Origin: Neisseria mucosa
GTDB lineage: Bacteria > Pseudomonadota > Gammaproteobacteria > Burkholderiales > Neisseriaceae
DNA length: 64,000 nt
Reading direction: 5' to 3'
Assembly: GCF_013267835.1 (NCBI RefSeq)
Contig: NZ_CP053939.1
Span: 1 to 64,000 of the forward strand
Shown: positions 37,101 to 49,982 of the stretch, one piece after another
Numbering within the stretch: the first letter of the stretch is position 1
How the letters are laid out: every line of letters begins with the position of its first letter
Position numbers and translations under genes: made by a program
The notes under the pieces: model-generated
What the model saw: the letters and a program-made list of their open reading frames with translations, nothing else
What the model was told of the DNA's origin: nothing
Databases searched by the model: none

Positions 37101-40100
37101 TATACCGTCAGCGCAGATAAAGCAACGGTACAAGTTTCCAATGCTTTGAATTTGACCTCCAATGCTACAACCGCAGCCGATGGTGCAGTAACAACTGATT
37201 ACAGTATCGATCTCGCTCAAAGTACTAAAGATAATATCCAAAAAGGTGTGGATGCCAAAACCACCGTTGACACCAAAGGCCTGACCTTCAACGGCGACAG
37301 CGGCAGCACCAATATCGAAAAACTCGGCTCCACCGTGACCGTTGCCGGCGACGACAACATCACCACCGAAGCCCAAGACGATAAAGTGACCGTTAAGCTG
37401 AACAAAGACCTGGTGGTGGACAGCGTCAAAGCCGGTGACACCACCGTTAACAACGACGGTGTGAAAGTAGGCGACGATGTTGCATTGACCCAAGACGGCG
37501 TTAAAGCAGGCGATGTCAAACTGACCAAAGACGGTTTGAACAACGCCGGCAACAAAGTGACCAACGTAGCCGCCGGTACCGAAGATACCGACGCTGTTAA
37601 CTACGGTCAGCTGAAAGAAACCAACGCCAATGTGGCCAAAGGTCTGAACATTGCTGCCGACAACGGTAACGACGACAACGTCCAACTGGGCGAAACCGTT
37701 GCTTACCGCAGCAGCGACAAAAACATCGTGACCACCGTGTCTGACAACCAGATTGACTTCAAACTGGCCAAAGACATCACCGTCGACAGCGTTACCGCAG
37801 GCGACAGCAAACTGAATTCAGACGGCCTCACCATTACCGGTGGCCCAAGTGTGACCAAAGCAGGCATCGATGCCGCCGGCAACAAGATCACCAACGTTGC
37901 CCCGGGTACCGATGACACCGACGCCGTCAACTACAGCCAGCTGAAACAGCAAAGCGCCGCCGCCCGTACCGAAGTTGCCGCCGGTACCAACATCAAAGAC
38001 GTGGTGAAAACTACCGGCGCCAACGGCCAAGACGTTTACACCGTCAATGCCAAAGGCACGATTGCGAGCGCCGGTTCGAGCAAAGTGACCGTTACCGCCG
38101 CTGCTGCAGACGCGAACAACGTGACCGACTACAGCATCGACTTGGCACAAGACACCAAAGACGACATCCAAAAAGGTGTGGATGCCAAAACCACCGTTAA
38201 CACCAAAGGTCTGACCTTCAACGGCGACAGCGGCAGCACCAATGTCGAAAAACTCGGCTCCACCGTGACCGTTGCCGGCGACGACAACATCACCACCGAA
38301 GCCCAAGACGATAAAGTGACTGTCAAGCTGAACAAAGACCTGGTAGTAGACAGTGTCAAAGCCGGTGACACCACCGTTAACAACGACGGTGTGAAAGTAG
38401 GCGACGATGTTGCATTGACCCAAGACGGCGTTAAAGCAGGCGATGTCAAACTGACCAAAGACGGTTTGAACAACGCCGGCAACAAAGTGACCAACGTAGC
38501 CGCCGGTACCGAAGATACCGACGCTGTTAACTACGGTCAGCTGAAAGAAACCAACGCCAATGTGGCCAAAGGTCTGAACATTGCTGCCGACAACGGTAAC
38601 GACGACAACGTCCAACTGGGCGAAACCGTTGCTTACCGCAGCAGCGACAAAAACATCGTGACCACCGTGTCTGACAACCAGATTGACTTCAAACTGGCCA
38701 AAGACATCACCGTCGACAGCGTTACCGCAGGCGACAGCAAACTGAATTCAGACGGCCTCACCATTACCGGTGGCCCAAGTGTGACCAAAGCAGGCATCGA
38801 TGCCGCCGGCAACAAGATCACCAACGTTGCCCCGGGTACCGATGACACCGACGCCGTCAACTACAGCCAGCTGAAACAGCAAAGCGCCGCCGCCCGTACC
38901 GAGGTTGCAGCCGGCACCAACATCAAAGACGTGGTTAAAACGACCGGAGCCAACGGCCAAGACATCTACACCGTCAACGCCAAAGGCACGACTGCGAGCG
39001 CAGGTTCCGACAAAGTGACCGTCACTGCTTCAGCAGCAGACGCGAACAACGTGACCGACTACAGCATCGACTTGGCACAAGACACCAAAGACGACATCCA
39101 AAAAGGTGTGGATGCCAAAACCACCGTTGACAACAAAGGCCTGACCTTCAACGGCGACAGCGGCAGCACCAATATCGAAAAACTCGGCTCCACCGTGACC
39201 GTTGCCGGCGACGACAACATCACCACCGAAGCCCAAGACGATAAAGTGACTGTCAAGCTGAACAAAGACCTGGTAGTAGACAGTGTCAAAGCCGGTGACA
39301 CCACCGTTAACAACGACGGTGTGAAAGTAGGCGACGATGTTGCATTGACCCAAGACGGCGTTAAAGCAGGCGATGTCAAACTGACCAAAGACGGTTTGAA
39401 CAACGCCGGCAACAAAGTGACCAACGTAGCCGCCGGTACCGAAGATACCGACGCTGTTAACTACGGTCAGCTGAAAGAAACCAACGCCAATGTGGCCAAA
39501 GGTCTGAACATTGCTGCCGACAACGGTAACGACGACAACGTCCAACTGGGCGAAACCGTTGCTTACCGCAGCAGCGACAAAAACATCGTGACCACCGTGT
39601 CTGACAACCAGATTGACTTCAAACTGGCCAAAGACATTACCGTCGACAGCGTTACCGCAGGCGACAGCAAATTGAATTCAGACGGCCTCACCATCACAGG
39701 CGGCCCGAGTGTGACCAAGTCCGGCATCAATGCCGCCGGCAACAAGATCACCAACGTAGCCGCCGGTACCGATGACACCGACGCCGTCAACTACAGCCAG
39801 CTGAAACAGCAAAGCGCCGCCGCCCGTACCGAGGTTGCAGCCGGTACCAACATCAAAGACGTGGTTAAAACGACCGGCGCCAACGGCCAAGACGTTTACA
39901 CCGTCAACGCCAAAGGTACCACTGCGAGCGCAGGTTCGAACAAAGTGACCGTCACTGCTTCAGCAGCAGACGCGAACAACGTGACCGACTACAGCATCGA
40001 CTTGGCACAAGACACCAAAGACGACATCCAAAAAGGTGTGGATGCCAAAACCACCGTTGACACCAAAGGCCTGACCTTCAACGGCGACAGCGGCAGCACC

Positions 40101-43100
40101 AATGTCGAAAAACTCGGTTCTACCGTGACCGTTGCCGGCGACGACAACATCACGACTGAAGCCCAAGACGATAAAGTGACCGTTAAGCTGAACAAAGACC
40201 TGGTGGTGGACAGCGTCAAAGCCGGCGACACTACCGTTAACAACGACGGTGTGAAAGTCGCAGGCGGTCCTAGCCTGACCAAGTCCGGTATCGATGCCGC
40301 CGGTAACAAAGTGACCAACGTGGCCGACGGCGACCTCAATGCCAACAGCAAAGACGCCGTTAATGGCAGCCAACTGTTTGCGACCAACCAAGCTGAAACT
40401 GGCCAAAGACATCACCGTTGACAGCGTTACCGCAGGCGACAGTAAACTGAATTCAGACGGCCTCACCATCACAGGCGGCCCGAGTGTGACCAAGTCCGGC
40501 ATCAATGCCGCCGGCAACAAGATCACCAACGTAGCCGCCGGTACCGATGACACCGACGCCGTCAACTACAGCCAGCTGAAACAGCAAAGCGCCGCCGCCC
40601 GTACCGAGGTTGCAGCCGGTACCAACATCAAAGACGTGGTTAAAACGACCGGCGCCAACGGCCAAGACGTTTACACCGTCAACGCCAAAGGTACCACTGC
40701 GAGCGCAGGTTCGAACAAAGTGACCGTCACTGCTTCAGCAGCAGACGCGAACAACGTGACCGACTACAGCATCGACTTGGCACAAGACACCAAAGACGAC
40801 ATCCAAAAAGGTGTGGATGCCAAAACCACCGTTGACACCAAAGGCCTGACCTTCAACGGCGACAGCGGCAGCACCAATGTCGAAAAACTCGGTTCTACCG
40901 TGACCGTTGCCGGCGACGACAACATCACGACTGAAGCCCAAGACGATAAAGTGACCGTTAAGCTGAACAAAGACCTGGTAGTAGACAGCGTCAAAGCCGG
41001 CGACACTACCGTTAACAACGACGGTGTGAAAGTCGCAGGCGGTCCTAGCCTGACCAAGTCCGGTATCGATGCCGCCGGTAACAAAGTGACCAACGTGGCC
41101 GACGGCGACCTCAATGCCAACAGCAAAGACGCCGTCAATGGCAGCCAACTGTTTGCGACCAACCAAAACGTCGCCAACAACGCCGCCAACATCGCCAAAG
41201 GCATCAACTTCGGCGGTACCACCGGCAGCAACAACTACGCATTGGGCGACACCATCAATGTCAAAGGCGACAGCAACATCATCAGCGAAACCGTAGCCGG
41301 TGGTGCACAGCTGAAACTGGCCAAAGACATCACCGTTGACAGCGTTACCGCAGGCGACAGCAAACTGAATACAGACGGCCTCACCATTACCGGTGGTCCG
41401 AGTGTGACCAAGTCAGGCATCAATGCCGCCGGCAACAAGATTACCAACGTTGCCCCAGGTACCGATGACGCCGACGCGGTCAACTACAGCCAGCTGAAAC
41501 AACAAAGCGCCGCTGCCCGTACCGAAGTTGCCGCCGGTACCAACATCAAAGACGTGGTGAAAACTACCGGCGCCAACGGCCAAGACGTTTACACCGTCAA
41601 TGCCAAAGGCACGATTGCGAGCGCCGGTTCGAGCAAAGTGACCGTTACCGCCGCTGCTGCAGACGCGAACAACGTGACCGACTACAGCATCGACTTGGCA
41701 CAAGACACCAAAGACGACATCCAAAAAGGTGTGGATGCCAAAACCACCGTTAACACCAAAGGTCTGACCTTCAACGGCGACAGCGGCAGCACCAATGTCG
41801 AAAAACTCGGCTCCACCGTGACCGTTGCCGGCGACGACAACATCACCACCGAAGCCCAAGACGATAAAGTGACTGTCAAGCTGAACAAAGACCTGGTAGT
41901 AGACAGTGTCAAAGCCGGTGACACCACCGTTAACAACGACGGTGTGAAAGTAGGCGACGATGTTGCATTGACCCAAGACGGCGTTAAAGCAGGCGATGTC
42001 AAACTGACCAAAGACGGTTTGAACAACGCCGGCAACAAAGTGACCAACGTAGCCGCCGGTACCGAAGATACCGACGCTGTTAACTACGGTCAGCTGAAAG
42101 AAACCAACGCCAATGTGGCCAAAGGTCTGAACATTGCTGCCGACAACGGTAACGACGACAACGTCCAACTGGGCGAAACCGTTGCTTACCGCAGCAGCGA
42201 CAAAAACATCGTGACCACCGTGTCTGACAACCAGATTGACTTCAAACTGGCCAAAGACATCACCGTCGACAGCGTTACCGCAGGCGACAGCAAACTGAAT
42301 TCAGACGGCCTCACCATTACCGGTGGCCCAAGTGTGACCAAAGCAGGCATCGATGCCGCCGGCAACAAGATCACCAACGTTGCCCCGGGTACCGATGACA
42401 CCGACGCCGTCAACTACAGCCAGCTGAAACAGCAAAGCGCCGCCGCCCGTACCGAGGTTGCAGCCGGCACCAACATCAAAGACGTGGTTAAAACGACCGG
42501 AGCCAACGGCCAAGACATCTACACCGTCAACGCCAAAGGCACGACTGCGAGCGCAGGTTCCGACAAAGTGACCGTCACTGCTTCAGCAGCAGACGCGAAC
42601 AACGTGACCGACTACAGCATCGACTTGGCACAAGACACCAAAGACGACATCCAAAAAGGTGTGGATGCCAAAACCACCGTTGACAACAAAGGCCTGACCT
42701 TCAACGGCGACAGCGGCAGCACCAATATCGAAAAACTCGGCTCCACCGTGACCGTTGCCGGCGACGACAACATCACCACCGAAGCCCAAGACGATAAAGT
42801 GACTGTCAAGCTGAACAAAGACCTGGTAGTAGACAGTGTCAAAGCCGGTGACACCACCGTTAACAACGACGGTGTGAAAGTAGGCGACGATGTTGCATTG
42901 ACCCAAGACGGCGTTAAAGCAGGCGATGTCAAACTGACCAAAGACGGTTTGAACAACGCCGGCAACAAAGTGACCAACGTAGCCGCCGGTACCGAAGATA
43001 CCGACGCTGTTAACTACGGTCAGCTGAAAGAAACCAACGCCAATGTGGCCAAAGGTCTGAACATTGCTGCCGACAACGGTAACGACGACAACGTCCAACT

Positions 43101-46100
43101 GGGCGAAACCGTTGCTTACCGCAGCAGCGACAAAAACATCGTGACCACCGTGTCTGACAACCAGATTGACTTCAAACTGGCCAAAGACATTACCGTCGAC
43201 AGCGTTACCGCAGGCGACAGCAAATTGAATTCAGACGGCCTCACCATCACAGGCGGCCCGAGTGTGACCAAGTCCGGCATCAATGCCGCCGGCAACAAGA
43301 TCACCAACGTAGCCGCCGGTACCGATGACACCGACGCCGTCAACTACAGCCAGCTGAAACAGCAAAGCGCCGCCGCCCGTACCGAGGTTGCAGCCGGTAC
43401 CAACATCAAAGACGTGGTTAAAACGACCGGCGCCAACGGCCAAGACGTTTACACCGTCAACGCCAAAGGTACCACTGCGAGCGCAGGTTCGAACAAAGTG
43501 ACCGTCACTGCTTCAGCAGCAGACGCGAACAACGTGACCGACTACAGCATCGACTTGGCACAAGACACCAAAGACGACATCCAAAAAGGTGTGGATGCCA
43601 AAACCACCGTTGACACCAAAGGCCTGACCTTCAACGGCGACAGCGGCAGCACCAATGTCGAAAAACTCGGTTCTACCGTGACCGTTGCCGGCGACGACAA
43701 CATCACGACTGAAGCCCAAGACGATAAAGTGACCGTTAAGCTGAACAAAGACCTGGTGGTGGACAGCGTCAAAGCCGGCGACACTACCGTTAACAACGAC
43801 GGTGTGAAAGTCGCAGGCGGTCCTAGCCTGACCAAGTCCGGTATCGATGCCGCCGGTAACAAAGTGACCAACGTGGCCGCCGGTACCGACGATACCGACG
43901 CCGTCAACTACGGTCAGCTGAAAGAGACCAACGCCAATATCGCCAAAGGTCTGAACATTGCCGCCGACAACGGTAACGACGACAACGTCCAACTGGGCGA
44001 AACCGTTGCCTACCGCAGCAGCGACAAAAACATCGTCACCACCGTGTCCGACAACCAGATTGACTTCAAACTGGCCAAAGACATTACCGTCGACAGCGTC
44101 ACCGCAGGCGACAGCAAACTGAATTCAGACGGCCTCACCATTACAGGCGGCCCGAGTGTGACCAAGTCCGGCATCAATGCCGCCGGCAACAAGATCACCA
44201 ACGTAGCCGCCGGTACCGACGACACCGACGCCGTCAACTACAGCCAGCTGAAACAGCAAAGCGCCGCCGCCCGTACCGAAGTTGCCGCCGGCACCAACAT
44301 CAAAGACGTGGTGAAAACGACCGGCGCCAACGGCCAAGACGTTTACACCGTCAACGCCAAAGGCACCACTGCGAGCGCCGGTTCGAACAAAGTGACCGTC
44401 ACTGCTTCAGCAGCAGACGCGAACAACGTGACCGACTACAGCATCGACTTGGCGCAAGACACCAAAGACGACATCCAAAAAGGCGTAGACGCCAAAACCA
44501 CCGTTGACACCAAAGGCCTGACCTTCAACGGCGACAGCGGCAGCACCAATATCGAAAAACTCGGTTCCACCGTGACCGTTGCCGGCGACGACAACATCAC
44601 CACCGAAGCCCAAGGCGATACCGTTACCGTCAAGCTGAACAAAGACCTGGTGGTAGACAGCGTCAAAGCCGGCGACACCACCGTTAACAACGACGGTGTG
44701 AAAGTAGGCGACGATGTCGCATTGACCCAAGACGGCGTTAAAGCGGGCGACGTCAAACTGACCAAAGACGGATTGAACAACGCCGGCAACAAAGTGACCA
44801 ACGTGGCCGACGGCGACCTCAATGCCAACAGCAAAGACGCCGTCAACGGCAGCCAACTGTTTGCGACCAACCAAAACGTCGCCAACAACGCCGCCAATAT
44901 CGCCAAAGGCATCAACTTCGGCGGTACCACCGGCAGCAACAACTACGCATTGGGCGACACCATCAATGTCAAAGGCGACAGCAACATCATCAGCGAAACC
45001 GTAGCCGGTGGTGCACAGCTGAAACTGGCCGATGTATTGAATGTTGGTCAAGCGGCTCCAGTGAAAATCGATGGCGACAAAGGCGAAGTCAGCGGCTTGA
45101 GCAATACGACTTTGGGTGGCAGCGATTTTGCCCAAGGCAAACGTGCGGCGACCGAAGAGCAGCTGAATGCAGCCCAAGATCAGTTGGTGAATGTATTGGG
45201 TGGCAATGCGGCCAATAACGGCGGCAACATCAGCATGACCGATATTGGCGGTACGGGTGAGAACAACATCCACGATGCGATCAAAGCCGTTAATGCAACT
45301 GCCAATCTGCCTTTGAATTTCGGCGGCGACAGCGGCAAAGACGTTGAACGCAAACCGGGTACGAAGCTGAATATTGTCGGCGGTCAAACCGATGCAGCCA
45401 AACTTTCAGACGGCAATATCGGCGTTGTAGCGAATGGCTCTGATAAGTTGGAAGTCAAATTGGCTAAAGACTTGGCAGTTGACAGCGTCAAAGCCGGCGA
45501 TACCACAGTCAATACTGACGGCGTGAAAGTTGGCGATGTCAACCTGACTAAAGCCGGCTTGAACAATGGCGGCAATAAGATTACCAACGTTGCGGCCGGT
45601 ACCGATGATACTGATGCAGTGAACGTTGCTCAGTTGAACAAAGCTGCGGCTGCGGCTAAGACTGAAGTCGTTCAAGGCGATAACATTGTTGTTACTCAGG
45701 ATGTCGGCGCCAATGGCCAAACCATTTACAAAGTGGCTACCGATAAAAACCTGAAAGTCGACAGCGTTACCGCAGGCGATACCGTGATGAATAATGACGG
45801 TGTGAAAGTTGGCGATGATGTTGCATTGAACAAAGACGGCTTGAAAGCAGGCGATGTGAACCTGACCAAAGCTGGCTTGAACAACGGCGGCAATAAGATT
45901 ACCAACGTTGCGGCCGGTACGGATGACACCGATGCAGTCAATGTTTCCCAACTGAAACAAGCTGCTGCTGCGTCTAAGACTGAAGTTGTTCAAGGTAAGA
46001 ACATTGTTGTGACTCAGAAAACAGGCGATAAGGGTCAAACTGTTTACGAGGTGGCAACCGATAAAGACTTGGATGTTGACAGCGTGAAAGCTGGCGATAC

Positions 46101-47019
46101 CGCAGTCAATACTGACGGTGTGAAAGTGGGTGACGATGTTGCATTGAACAAAGACGGCTTGAAAGCAGGCAAGGTAAACCTGACGAAAGACGGCTTGGAC
46201 AATGCGGGCAACAAAGTAACCAACGTAGCGGATGGCGATCTCAATGCGAACAGCAAAGACGCCGTCAACGGCAGCCAGTTGTACGCAACCAACCAAAACG
46301 TAGCCAACAATGCTGCGACTATCGCCAAAGGCATCAACTTCGGCGGCACGACCGGCAGCAACAACTACGCGTTGGGTTCTACCATCAACGTTAAAGGCGA
46401 CAGCAACATCATCAGCGAAACCGTAGCCGGTGGCGCTCAACTGAAGTTGGCTGACGAGATTAACGTGAAGACAGTGAATGCCGATACATTCAAAGCAGGC
46501 GATACTGTGATGAATAACGACGGCGTGAAAGTCGGCGATAAAGTTGCGTTGAACAAAGACGGTCTGACTGCAGGTAATACCGTGGTCAACAACGATGGCG
46601 TAACCATCGCTGCACCGACTGAAAACAATCCAAACAACCAAGTCAAATTGTCTCCTGTCGGTCTGAACAACGGCGGCCAACGCATTATCAATGTGGCTCC
46701 GGGTAAAGACGGTACAGACGCGGCAAACGTGAACCAGTTGATTGGTTTGGGTACCGAGTTGCAGAACAACATCAACCAAGTAGGTAAGAAAGCCTACGCA
46801 GGTGTGGCCGGTGCGATTGCCCAAGGCTCGATTCCGCAAGTAACCCGTCCGGGTGCGACCGGTATCGGTGTCGGCAGCGGCTACTACGGCGGTCAGTCTG
46901 CCATGGCCATCGGCGTGTCTGCGATGAGCGACGGCGGCAACTGGATTGTCAAAGGCAACTTCTCGGCCAATACCGACGGTCATGTCGGTGTCGGTGCCGG
47001 TGCGCTGTATCAGTGGTAA
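34167..47019 (+). CDS. Second giant trimeric autotransporter adhesin, about 4,330 residues (frame broken at 40391)
   Basis: It starts MNKIFKVVWNRTIQSFVVTS, an extended signal peptide region, with the hydrophobic segment at residues 48-68. Two YadA-like heads of SIAIG-type repeats (about residues 90-540 and 600-810) each end in a neck of the form NV..G.ISATSTDA(I/V)NGSQLY. The stalk from 37245 has nine long repeats, then unique stalk segments, then the YadA anchor starting near 46750 and ending in GAGALYQW. At 40391 the sequence jumps from ATNQ into LKLAKD. Relative to the copy at 41167-41309, 143 bp are absent, which breaks the frame. Restoring them gives 12,996 bases, an exact multiple of three. 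It is predicted to be a surface-exposed fibrous trimer. Confidence 0.9.
37962..40326 (+). repeat. 2.37-kb direct repeat, copy 1 inside adhesin 2
   Basis: This stretch recurs at 41515-43879, offset by exactly 3,553 bases. No difference was seen in the parts compared by eye. Divergence begins at GCC/GCT on the left and at GCCGAC/GCCGCC on the right. Confidence 0.85.
41515..43879 (+). repeat. 2.37-kb direct repeat, copy 2 inside adhesin 2
   Basis: Partner of 37962-40326. With the 143-bp gap at 40391 filled, the period becomes 3,696 bases (1,232 codons), in frame. Confidence 0.85.
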
Positions 47020-47060
47020 GTTGGCAATGACAGGCAACTAGATTTGCTGCCTGAATAGGG

Positions 47061-47093
47061 AGGCCGTCTGAAATTTTAGGTTTCAGACGGCCT
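47061..47093 (+). terminator. Inverted DUS pair with long T-run after adhesin 2
   Basis: AGGCCGTCTGAAA and TTTCAGACGGCCT followed by T8. Confidence 0.8.
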
Positions 47094-47174
47094 TTTTTTC
47101 TGAAAACACTTGAATTTGGGCTATCTGAAACGATATGCTTCATCTATTTACCGCATAACCCCGAAAGAGAAAAA

Positions 47175-49796
47175 ATGAGCAAAACCGTCCATTATTTGAA
47201 AGACTACGCCGCGCCAGCGTACCGTATTCTGAAAACCGACCTGCATTTCGATATTTTAGAACCGCAAACCATCGTCAAATCCAGCCTGACCGTCCAACCT
47301 GAAAGAGCAGGGGAGCCGTTGGTATTGGATGGTTCGGCAAAACTGCTGTCTGTGAAAGTAAACGGCCGGGCCGTAGATTATGTGTTGGAAGACGAAAAAC
47401 TGACGATTGCCGGCGTGCCGTCTGAAAACTTCACGCTGGAAGTGGAAACCGAAATTCTGCCTGCTGAGAACAAATCCCTGATGGGTCTGTATGCTTCCGG
47501 TGGCAACCTGTTCACCCAATGCGAACCGGAAGGTTTCCGCAAAATTACGTTCTACATCGACCGTCCGGATGTCATGTCTAAATTTACCACCACCATCGTT
47601 GCAGACAAAAAACGCTATCCGGTGTTGCTGTCTAACGGCAATAAAATCGATGGCGGCGAGTTTTCAGACGGCCGTCATTGGGTGAAATGGGAAGACCCGT
47701 TTGCCAAGCCGAGCTATCTCTTTGCTTTGGTGGCAGGCGATTTGGCGGTAACGGAAGATTATTTTACGACCATGAGCGGCCGTAAGGTCAAAATCGAGTT
47801 CTACACCACTGAGACAGACAAACCTAAAGTCGGTTTTGCCGTGGAATCGTTGAAAAATGCGATGAAATGGGACGAAACGCGCTTCGGCTTGGAATACGAC
47901 TTGGATATTTTCATGGTCGTTGCCGTGGGCGATTTCAATATGGGCGCGATGGAAAACAAAGGTTTGAATATTTTCAACACCAAGTTTGTGCTGGCCAACA
48001 GCCGTACCGCGACCGATACCGACTTTGAAGGCATTGAATCTGTTGTCGGCCATGAATATTTCCACAACTGGACGGGCAACCGCGTGACCTGCCGCGATTG
48101 GTTCCAATTGTCACTGAAAGAAGGCTTGACCGTATTCCGTGATCAAGAGTTTTCCGGCGACCGAGCCAGCCGCGTGGTACGCCGTATCGACAATGTCCGT
48201 ATGCTGCGCTTGTTCCAATTCCCTGAAGATGCGGGCCCGACTGCGCATCCTGTCCGCCCGGCCAGCTATGAGGAAATGAACAACTTCTACACCATGACCG
48301 TCTATGAAAAAGGTGCGGAAGTCGTGCGCATGTATCACACTTTGCTCGGGGAAGAGGGCTTCCAAAAAGGCATGAAGCTGTATTTCCAACGCCACGACGG
48401 TCAGGCGGTAACCTGCGATGATTTCCGTGCCGCAATGGCAGACGCAAACGGCATCAATCTTGATCAGTTTGCTTTGTGGTACAGCCAAGCCGGTACGCCG
48501 GTTTTAGATGCCCAAGGCCGTCTGAAAGATGGTGCGTTTGAATTAACCATCAAACAAACCATTCCCGCGACGCCCGATATGGCGGACAAACAGCCGATGA
48601 TGATTCCGGTCAAAACCGGTTTGCTAAATGAAAAAGGCGAAGCGGTTGAGTTCGAATATCAAGGCAAACGGGTGAAAGAGGCGGTTTTGGTATTGACTGA
48701 AGCCGAGCAGACTTTTGTATTGGGCGGCGTCAATGAGCCGGTTATCCCGTCTCTGCTGCGTGATTTCTCTGCGCCGGTTACCCTGAACTATCCATACAGC
48801 GAGCAAGAATTGGCCACTTTGCTGGCGGCAGATGAAAATGAGTTTGCACGCTGGGAAGCTGCTCAAACCTTGTACCATCGCGCCATTAACGCCAATCGTC
48901 AGGCATTGGCAGAAGGCCGTCCTTTGCCTGAACACAAAGCATTGATGGACGCTTTGGCTTTGGTGGTCTCCGGTGATTTCGACCCGGCATTCCGCGCCAT
49001 TTTGCTGCAAATGCCGTCTGAAACCGATGTATGGGCGGAAGAAGAAAATATTGACCCGATTCAAGTTCATCAAGCGCGCGAAGCCTTGCTCAATGCCGTT
49101 GCCGTCAAGTTCCTGCCTCAATGGCGCGAGCTGAATCGTCAGGCTACCGAGCAAGAAAACCAGGCTGATGCCGCCATTCGTTATGAATATAGCCCGGAAT
49201 TGGCCGGCTGGCGTACCTTGCGTAATGCTTGCAGGGCATTTATCTTACGTGCTGACGCTACGCATATCGAACACGTTGCGGAGAATTACGAAGCAATGGC
49301 GCAAAACATGACCCACGAATGGGGTATCTTATCCGCAATCAACAGCAATGAAAGCGAAATCCGCGATCGCTTGTTGACGCAATTTGCCGATAAATTCGCC
49401 GATGATGCCTTGGTAATGGATAAATACTTTGCCCTGATTGCTTCAAGCCGCCGCAAAGATACTTTACAGCAAGTTCAGACAGCCTTGAATCATCCTAAGT
49501 TCAGCATTGAAAACCCGAATAAAGCCCGTTCTTTGTTGATCAGCTTCAGCCGCAATATTCCGCATTTCCATACAGAAGACGGCGGCGGCTACCGCTTTGT
49601 AGCCGATAAAGTGATGGAAATCGACCGCTTTAACCCACAAGTTGCCGCCCGACTGGTGCAGGCTTTCAATATCTGTAATAAGTTGGAAGTTAACCGAAAA
49701 GCCGTCATGACCAAAGAATTGCAACGCATCAATGCACAAGAAGGTTTGTCCAAAGATGTGGGCGAGATTGTCGGTAAGATTTTGAATGAAAAATAA
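47175..49796 (+). CDS. pepN: Aminopeptidase N
   Basis: 873 residues, M1 family zinc aminopeptidase releasing N-terminal residues in the cytoplasm. The exopeptidase motif GAMEN is at 257-261. The zinc site is HEYFHNW from residue 293, with the third ligand in [13 protein letters not shown]. The C-terminal helical domain ends [13 protein letters not shown]. The frame is intact. It has a GAGAAAAA ribosome site and two internal uptake sequences. Confidence 0.96.
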   Translation: MSKTVHYLKDYAAPAYRILKTDLHFDILEPQTIVKSSLTVQPERAGEPLVLDGSAKLLSVKVNGRAVDYVLEDEKLTIAGVPSENFTLEVETEILPAENKSLMGLYASGGNLFTQCEPEGFRKITFYIDRPDVMSKFTTTIVADKKRYPVLLSNGNKIDGGEFSDGRHWVKWEDPFAKPSYLFALVAGDLAVTEDYFTTMSGRKVKIEFYTTETDKPKVGFAVESLKNAMKWDETRFGLEYDLDIFMVVAVGDFNMGAMENKGLNIFNTKFVLANSRTATDTDFEGIESVVGHEYFHNWTGNRVTCRDWFQLSLKEGLTVFRDQEFSGDRASRVVRRIDNVRMLRLFQFPEDAGPTAHPVRPASYEEMNNFYTMTVYEKGAEVVRMYHTLLGEEGFQKGMKLYFQRHDGQAVTCDDFRAAMADANGINLDQFALWYSQAGTPVLDAQGRLKDGAFELTIKQTIPATPDMADKQPMMIPVKTGLLNEKGEAVEFEYQGKRVKEAVLVLTEAEQTFVLGGVNEPVIPSLLRDFSAPVTLNYPYSEQELATLLAADENEFARWEAAQTLYHRAINANRQALAEGRPLPEHKALMDALALVVSGDFDPAFRAILLQMPSETDVWAEEENIDPIQVHQAREALLNAVAVKFLPQWRELNRQATEQENQADAAIRYEYSPELAGWRTLRNACRAFILRADATHIEHVAENYEAMAQNMTHEWGILSAINSNESEIRDRLLTQFADKFADDALVMDKYFALIASSRRKDTLQQVQTALNHPKFSIENPNKARSLLISFSRNIPHFHTEDGGGYRFVADKVMEIDRFNPQVAARLVQAFNICNKLEVNRKAVMTKELQRINAQEGLSKDVGEIVGKILNEK

Positions 49797-49845
49797 AGCT
49801 TGTTTGTTGACCTTATTGTAATTTGGCAATAAGGATAGATAGACT

Positions 49846-49884
49846 AAAGGCCGTCTGAAACCAATTGGTTTCAGACGGCCTTTT
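49846..49884 (+). terminator. Inverted DUS pair after pepN
   Basis: AAAGGCCGTCTGAAACCAAT and ATTGGTTTCAGACGGCCTTT form a long perfect stem, then T5. Confidence 0.8.
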
Positions 49885-49935
49885 TATATATCAACACTTA
49901 AATTAATTTTCGTTGAGGGTAGGTAATGGGAATAA

Positions 49936-49966
49936 AAAAAGAGCCTGCATAAAACAGGCTCTTTTT
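49936..49966 (-). terminator. Intrinsic terminator of the porin gene
   Basis: AAAAAGAGCCTG and CAGGCTCTTTTT with a 7-base loop. On the minus strand it lies 16 bases after the porin stop. Confidence 0.88.
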
Positions 49967-49982
49967 CATACTAATCCGAAGA

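Larger units (their letters stand above)
37817..44135 (-). repeat. Array of coding-embedded 12-base DUS within the adhesin 2 stalk
   Basis: AGGCCGTCTGAA on the minus strand occurs at 37817, 38747, 39677, 40452, 42300, 43230 and 44124 (12 bases each). One unit near 41370 has a single mismatch. All encode the peptide LNSDGLT (LNTDGLT in the mismatch copy). Confidence 0.93.
37245..45030 (+). repeat. Nine stalk repeats of 894-930 bp
   Basis: Unit starts (DAKTTV... block) fall near 37245, 38175, 39105, 40035, 40810, 41728, 42658, 43588 and 44482. Intervals are 930, 930, 930, 775, 918, 930, 930 and 894. The 775 becomes 918 if the missing 143 bp are added. Each unit encodes about 310 residues: GLTFNGDSGSTN(I/V)EKLGST, LNKDLVVDSVKAGDTTVNND, a DAVNYGQLKE neck, SSDKNIVTTVSDNQIDFKLA, a DAVNYSQLKQ neck and TEVAAGTNIKDVVKTTGANG. 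Confidence 0.92.

Noticed and set aside
37083..44435. Many minus-strand open frames of 120-330 codons inside adhesin 2
   Set aside because: They recur with the same 930- and 3,553-base offsets as the plus-strand repeats and have no initiation signals; they are shadows.
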